Source: Flavobacterium sp. Root935
Lineage (GTDB): Bacteria; Bacteroidota; Bacteroidia; Flavobacteriales; Flavobacteriaceae
DNA length: 64,000 bases
Reading direction: 5' to 3'
Assembly: GCF_001429295.1 (NCBI RefSeq)
Contig: NZ_LMJL01000008.1
Coordinates: forward strand, 464,682-528,681
How positions within the stretch are numbered: position 1 is the first letter of the stretch; the number at the start of each line of letters is the position of its first letter. Under the pieces are notes generated by a model. It worked only from the letters and a program-made list of their open reading frames with translations, did no database searches and was not told where the DNA came from. A program made the position numbers and the translations under genes. This document shows, piece by piece, positions 49,201 through 58,409 of the stretch.

Positions 49201-50317
49201 CAAAACCCCTTATACGAGGTGCCTGATTGCCAATAGAACGTGATATATCTTTATTTAAAGTGAACTGATTTTCATAAGGATCATACTTATCCAATCCATC
49301 TTCTGTTCCAATCCACAAAACTCCTGATGCATCAAAATAAAGGGCTGAAATTAAATTATCTACAAGTGAAGTATCATCTGATAAAATAGAATAATACCAT
49401 TTGTAATTTCCTTTCTGAATGTCTTCTAATTGATTACAAACCAACAATCCTCCCAAAGTTCCTACCCAATATTTTCCGTCTGGAGCGCGGGCTACTGATA
49501 AAAAATACGGACCTAAAGCGCCTCTAATTTGTTTGTTTTCTATATATAAATTCACAAACTGGTCAGTGGCTCGATCGAGCTTGTATAATCCTTCACGGGT
49601 TCCAACAAAAATATCCGATTTGCCATCCTCGTAAATAAAATTAAGATACGGATTTTTTATGTTTGAATTTGGAACAGATAGCGTGTAATTGTTAATCTTT
49701 ACTATCGCTCCTTTTGCATCCATAGTAATTTTTGCTACCGATGCTTTTTCATAACTTCCTATCCAGACATTGCCCTTTTTGTCTTCAAAAATTTCTTTTA
49801 CGTAATTAAAACCTTTAAGCTTAATTTTTTCAAATCGGTTCTCTTTGAGAAAAAACAGATATACTCCTTTTGTTTTAGTACCAACCCAGACTCTTTTAAA
49901 TTTATCGACATAAACAGATCGCACCTCGTCGTCGGGCAGACTATTTGGATCTTCATTTTTATGAAAAAAAGTGGTAAAAACATGTGTATCCATTTTGAAA
50001 AGAGTCAATCCTTTTCTGGTACCAATCCATAAATGGTTGGATTGTTCATCCAGCTCCAAAGCTGTTATGTCATCGTTGTATAGTTTATTCTTTCCAGGGG
50101 TAGAACTCATATAGTTTTTGAACTGGTAACCGTCAAAACGATTTAATCCTGAAAACGTTCCAAACCACATGAAACCTTTCTTATCCTGTACAATATGGCG
50201 CACCGAATTATGAGACAATCCGTTATTGTCATTATAATGCGCAAATTTTATATTCTGTGAATAAGAATGATAAAAAATGGTAAAAAACAAGACTGCTACA
50301 AGGGATTGCTGTTTCAT
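46283..50317 (-). CDS. Hybrid two-component system regulator (HTCS) of the PUL
   Basis: 1344 residues. A signal peptide (about 1-20) precedes a periplasmic sensor of Reg_prop beta-propeller repeats (about 25-690, recurring WFGT, WIGT, VWVGT and LWIGTEDGL blocks) and a Y_Y_Y domain (about 700-790). One membrane helix lies near 800-820, then a histidine kinase (phospho-acceptor His843 in ISHELRTP; ATPase box DDGIGIPL and GSGIGLSLV), a receiver domain with Asp1147 in VTDVMMP, and a C-terminal AraC DNA-binding domain (KLGVSSSKLYRKIKELT; VGFNDPLYFSRCFKKQFG). HTCS proteins sense an oligosaccharide in the periplasm and activate the adjacent PUL. It sits between the phosphoesterase gene and the MIOX operon, with its own predicted promoter. 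Confidence 0.95.
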   Translation of the reverse strand: MKQQSLVAVLFFTIFYHSYSQNIKFAHYNDNNGLSHNSVRHIVQDKKGFMWFGTFSGLNRFDGYQFKNYMSSTPGKNKLYNDDITALELDEQSNHLWIGTRKGLTLFKMDTHVFTTFFHKNEDPNSLPDDEVRSVYVDKFKRVWVGTKTKGVYLFFLKENRFEKIKLKGFNYVKEIFEDKKGNVWIGSYEKASVAKITMDAKGAIVKINNYTLSVPNSNIKNPYLNFIYEDGKSDIFVGTREGLYKLDRATDQFVNLYIENKQIRGALGPYFLSVARAPDGKYWVGTLGGLLVCNQLEDIQKGNYKWYYSILSDDTSLVDNLISALYFDASGVLWIGTEDGLDKYDPYENQFTLNKDISRSIGNQAPRIRGFAKTYDEKVIVATYHNGLFISNTKGSTPLHNTGKDIASIYSDDGKIFYCGLWDGNILVYNYSTNSSREIKAGFDKSPVFAFRKITDDLMIVGSFGEGAVILNTKTLQVQTSSKLLPDFQINAIERDAKNNVWFATETGVVKYNINSGKIETYSSLFIKEKGVPHDENVSDILVDAKGKIWASTRFGLCLYNPKNNQFEPVKNLKELSGKWITDILSDANGNLWLNINNNNIAFVKSNLKDISSYHVNSGNRLDVFSSSGFFYFNNSNIFLGGKNGIISFSPPEMKRNKWSPLPVISEFKIQNEEVFPEMEINGEIPLSKDLNYGKEIELTHKNRNFSIQFSAPSFANEKLNKFQYMLEGFDKHWITANSTSRIVQYTNLYPGNYVFKIRASNSDGYWSKSVSYKIKILPPFWLTPTSFLLFLALLFGVFYFIRKEIKNRIRLKQELLTEKVNREHDIKLNNEKLRFFTNISHELRTPLTLILGPAKQLLDESSNATDYEKSRYNLIYQNASRLLNLVNQVLDFRKAQSGELKLKVTQTDILAYSKNIFDSFKEMAYNKKIKLNFITEDEEINGWLDNDKYDKILYNLLSNALKFTNKNGNVDFYVRLKDSVEDILVIEVTDDGIGIPLKSQDKIFKRFYQATNSKANNTGSGIGLSLVKSLVAIHKGTISVESTPSKGSTFKVEIPIDRASYEHKEVFEYALKNDNLSMLIPEKAAKKIIQNTELKEKILVIEDNSELRKYLVDYLSDYYKVYDAENGEEGLRICRQIKPILCVTDVMMPVMDGLEFCRQLKNDEFISHIPVVMLTALSENMDKVKGYDMGADGYLVKPFEPLLLKTVIENMIKSRLELKQKFSGEVEGKISMLTHSPIDEEFMEKVTKLINDNLSEVDLSTEFLCDKLGVSSSKLYRKIKELTDLAPNEFIRTIRLKKSAELLKTKKYNVSEVTNLVGFNDPLYFSRCFKKQFGFPPSKIIN

Positions 50318-50364
50318 TAAAATAAATTATAAATGCAATTTAAACTTTTTGACTTAATAAATAT

Positions 50365-50392
50365 CAAAATTATTTAACAGATAAATTATCAA
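50365..50392 (-). promoter_or_regulatory. Predicted promoter of the HTCS gene
   Basis: Minus-strand TTG-N17-TAATTTTG, overlapping the last codons of the metallophosphoesterase gene and 48 nt upstream of the HTCS start. It would allow basal expression of the sensor independent of the upstream genes. Confidence 0.5.
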
Positions 50393-52199
50393 TTTTGTTG
50401 TTTTCTAAATCAATTTTAAAATGATCAGAAGGCTCTCCATTCATGGTTTTCAAGAATATTTCGGCCCATAAAACGAGTTTGGGATTATTTGATTTTTTCA
50501 ATTGGATGCAAACCAATTCATATTGCTTTAATCTCTTTTTTCCAATTTGTGAAACAGCCAATTCACCGGCATTTTTTAAACGGTAAAAATCGAAAATCAT
50601 ATCAAAACCAGTCCATGATTCAAAATCGGAAATTGACAGGGAGTTTGATTTTAAATCTTTGGCAATCTCTGATGTATTTTTATTTATTTCTACTAAATCT
50701 TTGCCTGAAATATTTATAATTGATTTTAGAAAATCTTCTGGAAAATCTTCTGGCAGAAATCTTAAACGCACCAATTCTTTTAAATGCCAATTTGTAAATT
50801 CTTTATAATCTTCAGCTTTTAAAATTTCTTTATTCCAAATATGATCACTTTTCGTGTTTTGCAAATGAGCATATTCTTCTTCGTAAAAAGGAAATAAACT
50901 ATTGAATTTATGGACTTTGCCAATGATAATTGTTTCAACTTCAAACTCAGAATCAGAATGAATGGTCAATATTTTATAAGCCGGCATATAGGCAGCTAAT
51001 GAAGGTGTTTGAATATTAAACAAAGTATTCCCCTTTGCAGAAGTTCTTACTCCTGTATCGTTAATATGCATATGGCCGCCAAAATGAATGTGAATTCCAG
51101 CATCTGCAAATTGCTGTGCCACTTCTTCATCAGGAACTCTTTGTAATTGCATTTTATTGGCACCAAAAAGCTGTTTTAATTCAGGCGATGCGTTGTCGTT
51201 AAAATCTACCATCGGGTAATGACTGAAAGCAATCAGTATTTTTCCTCTTTGTTTCGCTTCTGCTGAAACTTTTTTCACCCATTTTAATAAATGGCTTTTA
51301 TAAACCAGAACGTTATTGTAACCTGTATTGGCTCCTGAAAAATCTTGGGGATTATCTGGTTTTCCTGATAATTTTTCATTCGGAACATAAGCGTTGGCAT
51401 CTATAGCCAAAAGCCAGATTCCCTTAATAGGTTCAACTACATAACTGGCATCTGTAAGAAACAAACTGGTATTTTTAATTGCATACGTTCTTTTTTCTAA
51501 AGAAGATTCTTTTTGCGCTTCTTCAAAATTATATTGGTCATACGCATAATTTGAAAAAGGCGTTTCCCAATACAAATCTGTTTTTTTCGGAAAAAAACCA
51601 AAATCACGCATTTCGTGAATGGTTTCTTTATAGCCCCAATTTTTTATATCAGAAGTAATAATAGGTTCTAATTCACTTTTATTTTTGTTGACATTTTCTT
51701 TAGAACTGCTTATAATCTGCTCTTTTCCATCTTTACCCAGAAAATCAGTTTTTACTGCATCTTGCGAAAATGGCCTTACAACATCATGATTTCCTGTGGT
51801 CACCCAAAAAGATAAACCATACTTTTGAGAATATCCATTAAGTATTTTTCTCAATCCGCGCACATGAACGGGTTGTCCGTCATCGCTAAAATCGCCTGGA
51901 AGCACAACTTGTTTGATACCTCTTTTTACAATATTATTCAAGGCCTCTAAAAAGGCAAAATAATTTTCATTGAAAATTCTGGTAGAATGCAGCTGAGAAT
52001 TCATTGTTCTGATATTGGCATATTCGCCAGTAATCGGATTTTTGATTCCCTGATAATCGTTATCCTCAAATTTTGCAAAAATATCTTGTAAATGAACATC
52101 GGCTATAAAAGCGATTTGAACTTCTTTTTTAGAGACCTTTTGCGATTTGCAGGAATATAAAAAAAGTAATAGTACTACTATAGCCGATATTCTAAACAT
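50370..52199 (-). CDS. Lipoprotein calcineurin-like metallophosphoesterase
   Basis: 609 residues with lipobox LYSC (Cys17). Metal-binding blocks are FIADVH (Asp34, His36), LPGDFSDDG (Asp103), TTGNHD (136-139), FSHYPMV and HFGGHMHI. These give the two-metal phosphoesterase site of the calcineurin-like superfamily. A C-terminal region of roughly 190 residues (about 420-609) shows no domain I know. It should hydrolyse a phosphomonoester or phosphodiester in the periplasm or on the surface. Its place inside a PUL with inositol oxygenase suggests a phosphorylated glycan such as an inositol-phosphoryl headgroup or phosphomannose. It starts 14 nt after the DUF4861-like gene. Confidence 0.87.
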   Translation of the reverse strand: MFRISAIVVLLLFLYSCKSQKVSKKEVQIAFIADVHLQDIFAKFEDNDYQGIKNPITGEYANIRTMNSQLHSTRIFNENYFAFLEALNNIVKRGIKQVVLPGDFSDDGQPVHVRGLRKILNGYSQKYGLSFWVTTGNHDVVRPFSQDAVKTDFLGKDGKEQIISSSKENVNKNKSELEPIITSDIKNWGYKETIHEMRDFGFFPKKTDLYWETPFSNYAYDQYNFEEAQKESSLEKRTYAIKNTSLFLTDASYVVEPIKGIWLLAIDANAYVPNEKLSGKPDNPQDFSGANTGYNNVLVYKSHLLKWVKKVSAEAKQRGKILIAFSHYPMVDFNDNASPELKQLFGANKMQLQRVPDEEVAQQFADAGIHIHFGGHMHINDTGVRTSAKGNTLFNIQTPSLAAYMPAYKILTIHSDSEFEVETIIIGKVHKFNSLFPFYEEEYAHLQNTKSDHIWNKEILKAEDYKEFTNWHLKELVRLRFLPEDFPEDFLKSIINISGKDLVEINKNTSEIAKDLKSNSLSISDFESWTGFDMIFDFYRLKNAGELAVSQIGKKRLKQYELVCIQLKKSNNPKLVLWAEIFLKTMNGEPSDHFKIDLENNKIDNLSVK

Positions 52200-52213
52200 G
52201 TATTTTTTATGCT

Positions 52214-53065
52214 TTATTTTTTAATGTAAGCTTCCAATTTATCTAAATTGTTTAATTCTGTTTCTCTTGCACTTGAAGAAATAATTGTTGTTTGTAAATT
52301 TTTCGTAGGTTTTGAGATCAATAAATATTGAGTTCCGTCATCTGTACTTTTTTCATAATCTTTTGGATTATAAATAATTGCTGCTCCAATCTCTACGATT
52401 TCAGCGGCAACATCTTCGGGATGCTTTCCCCAGACTGCGATATAATTTGTTCCTTTTTTAGTTCCAAAATCTTTGAAATAATTAATTCCTGTAGCAAACT
52501 GCACTTTTTCTCCGCTTAAAGAAACTGCTTCAACCTTAGCCTCTCTTTTACCAGAAAACACTGTAACACGAACTAAGATGTCTACTTTTTTTCCTTTGTA
52601 TGGCACCCCTCTAGAAATCATTTCCATCCACGAAGTAGTATCTGTTTTTCCTACACGTGCTAAACGATTTGTTACTGGATTTAAAGGCACAACTTTTTCG
52701 CCGTCCCAAAGTTTTACACCTCCCAAACCAACAGTTGATGCTACTTTATAATAATCAGCTCCCCATCCTTCTTTTTGCTGCTGCGGTGTTGGGTACCAAT
52801 TTGCTTTTCTTAACTCTAAACCTGGTTTAGCTTTAGAATAAACGTCAATCGCTACTTTATCGCTAAAATAAATTCTCAAAGCCATCCATTCATTTTCAAC
52901 AGCTGGACCGTGATGTCCAATGGTTTTATATAAATCTCCTGTTTCTGAGCCAATATCTGTCAAATAAGTAATTTTATCAGACTTCATATACAAACTGGTG
53001 TCTGTATTATTCTGTCCAAAACAAATGCAGCAAAAAAGTAAAGTGATGATGACTGATAATCTCAT
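52214..53065 (-). CDS. Exported DUF4861-like protein
   Basis: 283 residues with a signal peptide ending near residue 17 (CFG-Q). The body is beta-rich with the blocks TIGHHGPAVENEWMALRIYF, ELRKANWYPTPQQQKEGWGADYY and SWMEMISRGVPYKGKKVDI. This resembles the DUF4861 family, which occurs in PULs for uronate-rich polysaccharides. No catalytic mechanism is established that I can name. Conserved His, Glu and Tyr in the first block could form an active site. It begins a short unit with the phosphoesterase gene, after a 154-bp gap from the unknown gene upstream. Confidence 0.62.
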   Translation of the reverse strand: MRLSVIITLLFCCICFGQNNTDTSLYMKSDKITYLTDIGSETGDLYKTIGHHGPAVENEWMALRIYFSDKVAIDVYSKAKPGLELRKANWYPTPQQQKEGWGADYYKVASTVGLGGVKLWDGEKVVPLNPVTNRLARVGKTDTTSWMEMISRGVPYKGKKVDILVRVTVFSGKREAKVEAVSLSGEKVQFATGINYFKDFGTKKGTNYIAVWGKHPEDVAAEIVEIGAAIIYNPKDYEKSTDDGTQYLLISKPTKNLQTTIISSSARETELNNLDKLEAYIKK

Positions 53066-53219
53066 AATTTCAATTATTTATAGTTTAAAATTTAATTCTC
53101 GTAAATTTAAACTAAGATTTCAATACTTTCACTATTACGCAAACGATTTCTCAATAAATACTCATTTTGTGATAAAAAAAGAGCAGCACTACAAAACAAC
53201 AGGAGGGAAAATATTTTCT

Positions 53220-53798
53220 TTACTTATCATCCACTTTCACCAAAACAAAATTTATCCCTAACGGGTTTTTAATTATTTTACAGATTAACGGATATTCAGT
53301 ATTTTTTACGATCCACATTTCGGTTTCATCAATTTGCGCGATTACGTGCAAAGCATCGACTATTTTTCCATCAATAGAAACAGGATTTTTATCTTCGCTT
53401 TTATCTAAGACATAATTTGTGTTATTATAAACGAATGAACTACTTTTTATTAGATCTTGATATGCCGATCTTGAAATCATAAAAAAAGTTTCTGTTGGTT
53501 TTAAGTTTAAAACTGGCGCATATTCTCCTTGGTTAAAGCTTAGGGCGTTACCTTTTTCAACAGCTTCGGGAAGCATTACAATACTACTTTTTACGCCTCT
53601 AGTTTCTAGTTTAAACGTTAGACCGCCTTTTGCTGTTTCCGCTTTAAGGGATAAAGTTCTGGTCTGTCCGTGCAATTTGCAGACATAATTCAGTTCTGTA
53701 TTGTTTTTAAGTGTCGGAATGTAGGTTTGTGCTTTTCCTGTTTCATAAAATGATAAAAACAGAAATACTACTATTATTTTTTTCATCTTGTTCATCAT
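53220..53798 (-). CDS. Exported protein of unknown function
   Basis: 192 residues. A signal peptide runs to about residue 23 (GKA-Q; three candidate Met starts at 1, 2 and 5 are equivalent). The mature part is a predicted all-beta protein with strands such as LNYVCKLHGQTRTLSLKAE, LTFKLETRG and EMWIVKNTEYPLICKI. It loosely recalls periplasmic DUF3108-like beta proteins, but I cannot assign a family. It begins 1 nt after the first GH92 stop, so it is translationally coupled to alpha-mannosidase synthesis. Confidence 0.6.
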   Translation of the reverse strand: MMNKMKKIIVVFLFLSFYETGKAQTYIPTLKNNTELNYVCKLHGQTRTLSLKAETAKGGLTFKLETRGVKSSIVMLPEAVEKGNALSFNQGEYAPVLNLKPTETFFMISRSAYQDLIKSSSFVYNNTNYVLDKSEDKNPVSIDGKIVDALHVIAQIDETEMWIVKNTEYPLICKIIKNPLGINFVLVKVDDK

Positions 53799-53799
53799 T

Positions 53800-56076
53800 T
53801 TATTTTGCTGGCGGTAAAACTGTTGTTCCCCATACGGAAGGTTTTGAATCCATTTCTAAAATTAATTCTCCTCCATTATTTATATCATCGTGTAAAATCC
53901 ACGCTTTATTGTACGGTTTTCCGTTTAACCAAGCAGCTTTTATGTATTTGCTTTTATCGTTCATTTTTTTAGCTGAGATTTTAAACTTTTTACCATTCTC
54001 CAATTGTATCGTTGTTTCTTTTATCAAAGGTGTATTAATAAGATAGTAAGGCTGTCCTGCATTTGGATACAATCCCATCATGTGGAAAGCTAGCCAGGAA
54101 GACATTGCCCCAGAATCATCATTGCCAGGCAGACCTTCTCTTGAGGTATTGAAATTATTTTTGATAATCGTCCTGATTCTGTCACTGCTCCTATACGGTT
54201 TCCCGATCCAGTGATATAGACATGGTGTTAAGAATGACGGCTCGTTGGCAACATTATATAAATCTGAGTTAAAAAAGGTATTCAATCTTTCTTCAAAAGC
54301 TTTTTCTCCTCCAGATTTACGAACCAGTTCTGGAACATCGTGCGGAATGCTAAATGAATATTCCCATGAATTTCCTTCGTAGAAAAACACACACCAATGA
54401 CAGACATACCAAGGAGATTCGATAATTACTGGCGTATATTTGAAAGTAGGTTTCTGAATTTTTGATTCTCCAAAAACAACATCATCCAGCCATTTTCCAT
54501 CTTTGTCTTTTGGCATAATAAAACCCTTGGCGCCATTATTTTCGTAATCCGAACGCCATAAATTCTGCCAGCTGTCTGCTTGTTTCATGTATTGATTGTA
54601 CAAATCTATTTTACCTAATCCCTTAGCTACAATAGCAATATTGTAGTCATTGTATGCATAATCGATTGTTCGGTTTCCGGCGCGGTCTGTTCCGTAGGGA
54701 ACGTAACCTAATTTTAGATAATCTAATAATCCGCCTCTTCCTTCTTTTTCTTCATTTCCTCCCGGCGGTACTGTCGCGTCTTTGATCATAGCCTGAAGCG
54801 CCATTTCGTAATCTATTCCTTTTAAGTTTTTGACAAAAGCATCGGCTATAACAACCTCAGCGTTAGAACCTCCTTGAGTTCTTCCGTTGTCGTTTCCGCT
54901 TCTTCCTTCTGGCAGATATCCTTCGCGTTTGTAAATGTTCAGCATCGCATTGATTATTTCAACTTTTCTTTTGCTGTCAATCAAAGTAATTAGAGGGCTC
55001 GAAGTTCTAAACGTATCCCAAATTGTATAAAAATCGTCGTAATATGATTCATCATTTGTCCATAACGGATTTTCTCCTGTCCGGTCAACTGGCATAATCA
55101 TGGTATGATATAAACCTGTGTAAAACATTTTTTTATAAGCATCTGATGTATCTTCCGATAATTTAATTCGGTTTAATAATGTTTCCCATTTATTTTCTAA
55201 TTCAGCTAAAACAGTATTAAAATTCCAATGTGGGATTTCTACTTCAATATTATTTTTTGCCTTTAAGTCACTTAAAAATGAGATTCCTATTTTGACATTT
55301 AGTTCTTCTTTTCCTGTGTTTCCGAAAGAAATGAGAGCTCCAGTTTTTTTTCCTGAATCAAACTGCGCTTTTTGATTGTTGTAAAATTTCCCATCTTTAA
55401 AGATTACATATTTTGCAATTGGCTGATCGAAAACTGCCCAGAAATAAACGGTATAAGCGCGTCCGTTATTCCATCCGCCTCTTATTCTGCTGTATCCTCG
55501 AACTTCGGTATCCGAAACGATTTCAATCTGCGAACCTACAAACTGCTGAGCTTCTCTGGCATCTGGAATCTTTTCTTCTCCCAGAAAAAATCCGGGATCA
55601 ATTTTTAATTCTTTTGAAATGTTTTTGGGATAAGTAATACGGTAAAAAGATACTTTTTCTCCAGTGGTTATTTCTGTTTTGATTTTATTTTCTTTAAAAA
55701 CAGTTTCATAATATCCGAGTTTTACATTTTCTTCTGTTCTAAAGGATGTTTGATCCATTTTATCTAAAGCTCCAGAAAATGGCATGATTTGAATATTTCC
55801 GTATTTCGGGCCTCCGCCTGTTCCGCTTACGTGTACCTGGCTGAAACCTGTAACTTCTTTTGGCATTGGAAGCCAGCCGCTGTTGGGACTTGAGGTACAA
55901 TCTGGACTTGGCTTTACCATTCCGTATGGACAAGACGGACCAATGAAAACCCGCCCAACTCCTTCTGATCCTATCATCGGATCTACATATTGATGAACTG
56001 TTTGCTGTGCTTTAGCCGTACTTGCGCTAAAAATTGATATTCCTAAAAAAAAGATAAACTTGGATATTATTTTCAT
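53800..56076 (-). CDS. GH92 exo-alpha-mannosidase (1)
   Basis: 758 residues with a signal peptide ending near AKA-Q (residue 23). The N-terminal beta domain has YVDPMIGSEGVGRVF, GPSCPYGMVKPSPD and GFSQVHVSGTGGG. The catalytic (alpha/alpha)6 domain has FYEGNSWEYSFSIPHDV, whose Glu is at the position of the general acid, and GNDDSGAMSSW with Asp653 and Asp654 in the base motif. GH92 enzymes are Ca2+-dependent inverting exo-alpha-mannosidases. The EGN motif fits a non-phosphorylated mannoside. It follows the second GH92 gene by 20 nt. Targets may be N-glycan, yeast-type or GIPC/GPI mannose. Confidence 0.92.
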   Translation of the reverse strand: MKIISKFIFFLGISIFSASTAKAQQTVHQYVDPMIGSEGVGRVFIGPSCPYGMVKPSPDCTSSPNSGWLPMPKEVTGFSQVHVSGTGGGPKYGNIQIMPFSGALDKMDQTSFRTEENVKLGYYETVFKENKIKTEITTGEKVSFYRITYPKNISKELKIDPGFFLGEEKIPDAREAQQFVGSQIEIVSDTEVRGYSRIRGGWNNGRAYTVYFWAVFDQPIAKYVIFKDGKFYNNQKAQFDSGKKTGALISFGNTGKEELNVKIGISFLSDLKAKNNIEVEIPHWNFNTVLAELENKWETLLNRIKLSEDTSDAYKKMFYTGLYHTMIMPVDRTGENPLWTNDESYYDDFYTIWDTFRTSSPLITLIDSKRKVEIINAMLNIYKREGYLPEGRSGNDNGRTQGGSNAEVVIADAFVKNLKGIDYEMALQAMIKDATVPPGGNEEKEGRGGLLDYLKLGYVPYGTDRAGNRTIDYAYNDYNIAIVAKGLGKIDLYNQYMKQADSWQNLWRSDYENNGAKGFIMPKDKDGKWLDDVVFGESKIQKPTFKYTPVIIESPWYVCHWCVFFYEGNSWEYSFSIPHDVPELVRKSGGEKAFEERLNTFFNSDLYNVANEPSFLTPCLYHWIGKPYRSSDRIRTIIKNNFNTSREGLPGNDDSGAMSSWLAFHMMGLYPNAGQPYYLINTPLIKETTIQLENGKKFKISAKKMNDKSKYIKAAWLNGKPYNKAWILHDDINNGGELILEMDSKPSVWGTTVLPPAK

Positions 56077-56096
56077 TGTGTATTATTTCTTTAGTT

Positions 56097-58409
56097 TTAA
56101 GGGTTTGGTTGAGAAGCCATCTCTAAGATCAACTCACCTCCACTGGTAATATCTTGGTGTGAAAGATTAAAATTTTGTACTTCTGTATGGTTGTATTTTA
56201 TGTCTTTTATATAAACATTTTCATTGCTGTTGCTGGCTGCTTTAATTACAAATGTTTTCCCTGAATAATACTTTGGATTTAAATCTATCGAAATTTTATT
56301 AAATATTGGACTTCCTATCTGGTAAACGGCATCTTGGTCTGTTCCTCCATTCATTTGAAATAAACCCAATTTGAGCAAAACGTTTAAACTTCCCATTAAT
56401 CCTTGATCTTCGTCTCCATTATATCCCGTTGAAGGTGATAATCCGCTGAAAGTTTCTTTTACTACGTTTCTTGTCCAATACTGTGTTAAATCTGGTCTTC
56501 CTAAAACCGTAAAAATATTAGAGGTCTGCATAGATGGCTGATTTCCAAAATTTACAGGAATTCTACTGAATTCTGGGTGTAATTCTGCATCGTGCGATGT
56601 ACCTGAAGTATACTTTTGTTTTTTAGCGGTTTCAAATTGAGTATTCAATTTTACGACAGCTTTCTCTTTTCCTCCCATCAAAACTGCCAGACCTTCAATA
56701 TCGTGCGGCACAAACCAGGTTGACTGCGCTCCATTCGATTCTATAAATCCATTTTCATATTGATACGGATCATAATTTTCTCGCCATTTTCCTTCTACAT
56801 TTTTCGGACGCACCCAGCCTATTTTGCTATCAAAAATATTCTGATAGTTTTGGGCTCTTTTCATGAAATACTTATAATCTTCTTTATGATTTAATTTTTT
56901 AGCCAATTGTGCCAAAGTCCAATCTTGGTAAGCGTATTCTAAAGTCTGGCTTGCACCGTCTTCATGGCTTCCGAAATTACCTTCTGGAAGCGGATAAGGT
57001 ACATATCCTTTTTGCAAATAATATTTTAATCCGCCTCCAATGTTCGTATTATGTTCATATCCTGCTTTTTCCATAATACCGCCTGGCATATGATTTTTTT
57101 TGAGTGCGGTATAAATTTCCTCTAAATCATCTTTTACAATTCCTTTTTGAATAGCGCTTACGATAAATGGTGTTGCAGAAGCTCCTGTCATGACGTAAGT
57201 ATCATTTCCTCCAGAAGGTCCGCGCGGAATCATGCCTCCGTCTTTGTAATACTGCATGAGCGAATACACAAATTCTTCCATAATTTCAGGATATACAAGT
57301 CCCCAAAGATTATTTATTGTCCATTGTGCACCCCAAAAAGCATCTGAATTGTAATGATTGAATTTTGGTTTTCCATCTGCATTTACAGGCAAATGTCCCA
57401 CCCTGAATTTTTCCCCTGTATTATCAGGATAGGATCCATTTGCATCACTAATCATTTTTCTCCCTTGCAGGGCATGCCAAAGATCTGTATAAAATCTTCT
57501 TTGATCGGTTTCGGTTCCGCCTTCTATTTTTATCTTTCCTAATAAATTACTCCATTCATTTCTGGAATTATCAACTGTTTTATTAAAATCCCAATTTGGT
57601 AATTCGGTTTCTATATTGTTATTGGCATTTTCAATTGAAGTGTAGGATATTCCCACTTTCATCAATAATTGTTCTTTTGTTTTATTAAAATAAACTAAAT
57701 AATTTCCTGTTAGATTATCTCTTTCTATAGTCGTAATAGGCTGATTGGTTCTAATTTTAAAAAATACGGTTAATGGTTTTGGACGTCTAAAATTGGTACT
57801 CAAAACTAATGATCCTGAAAGTTCATAATCATTGTTTTTTTCTAATTTCCCATTTGTATTTTCGCAAGGTCCTAAAATAGTGTTCAAATTAAAAAGAACT
57901 GCTTTTTGTGCTTTTACAGGAAAAGTATATCTATGAAAACCAACTCTTTGTGTGCTGGTTAATTCTGTAATTATTTGATAACGATCTAGTTTTAAAGAAT
58001 GATATCCTGGAGTAATGATTTCGGTTTGGTGACTGAATTTGGAATAAAAGTCTTTAAAGATTGTTGGTTTATTTTCTGGTGCAATTGTTACGGGCATTAC
58101 TGATACTCCTGACATTTGCCATTCGTGAATGTGGCTGAAACCTTTAATTGTATCTGTAGTATATTTATAACCGCCACCCCAATCGCCGTTAATTTCGGTA
58201 TCAGGATTTAGGTTTACCATTCCAAAGGGACGACTTGCTGATGAAAAGTAAAACCATCTAGAATTTTCGGTGTCCAACAACGGATATACCATATCAGACA
58301 GCTGTTTTTTCTTTAAATTAACAGCTTTCTGAGCATTGCATGACACTAAAAAAATAAGAGTTAAACCTATTACAATGTGTCCTATTTTATAGATTTTATT
58401 TAGTTTCAT
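56097..58409 (-). CDS. GH92-family protein (2), divergent lipoprotein
   Basis: 770 residues with lipobox LVSC (Cys24). Family blocks are recognisable but altered. MVYPLLDTENSRWFYF replaces the usual start, GFSHIHEWQMSG replaces GFSHTH..G, FIESNGAQSTWFVPHDIEGL keeps the acid-position Glu, and YNGDEDQGLMGSLNVL holds Glu667 and Asp668 in the base motif where most members have GN-[DE]-D-x-G-x-M-S. The glycine-serine end of the motif (LMG) and the binding-site segments differ from the first GH92, so linkage or even sugar specificity may differ. It is the first gene after the SusCD terminator region, 348 nt downstream of susD. Confidence 0.85.
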   Translation of the reverse strand: MKLNKIYKIGHIVIGLTLIFLVSCNAQKAVNLKKKQLSDMVYPLLDTENSRWFYFSSASRPFGMVNLNPDTEINGDWGGGYKYTTDTIKGFSHIHEWQMSGVSVMPVTIAPENKPTIFKDFYSKFSHQTEIITPGYHSLKLDRYQIITELTSTQRVGFHRYTFPVKAQKAVLFNLNTILGPCENTNGKLEKNNDYELSGSLVLSTNFRRPKPLTVFFKIRTNQPITTIERDNLTGNYLVYFNKTKEQLLMKVGISYTSIENANNNIETELPNWDFNKTVDNSRNEWSNLLGKIKIEGGTETDQRRFYTDLWHALQGRKMISDANGSYPDNTGEKFRVGHLPVNADGKPKFNHYNSDAFWGAQWTINNLWGLVYPEIMEEFVYSLMQYYKDGGMIPRGPSGGNDTYVMTGASATPFIVSAIQKGIVKDDLEEIYTALKKNHMPGGIMEKAGYEHNTNIGGGLKYYLQKGYVPYPLPEGNFGSHEDGASQTLEYAYQDWTLAQLAKKLNHKEDYKYFMKRAQNYQNIFDSKIGWVRPKNVEGKWRENYDPYQYENGFIESNGAQSTWFVPHDIEGLAVLMGGKEKAVVKLNTQFETAKKQKYTSGTSHDAELHPEFSRIPVNFGNQPSMQTSNIFTVLGRPDLTQYWTRNVVKETFSGLSPSTGYNGDEDQGLMGSLNVLLKLGLFQMNGGTDQDAVYQIGSPIFNKISIDLNPKYYSGKTFVIKAASNSNENVYIKDIKYNHTEVQNFNLSHQDITSGGELILEMASQPNP

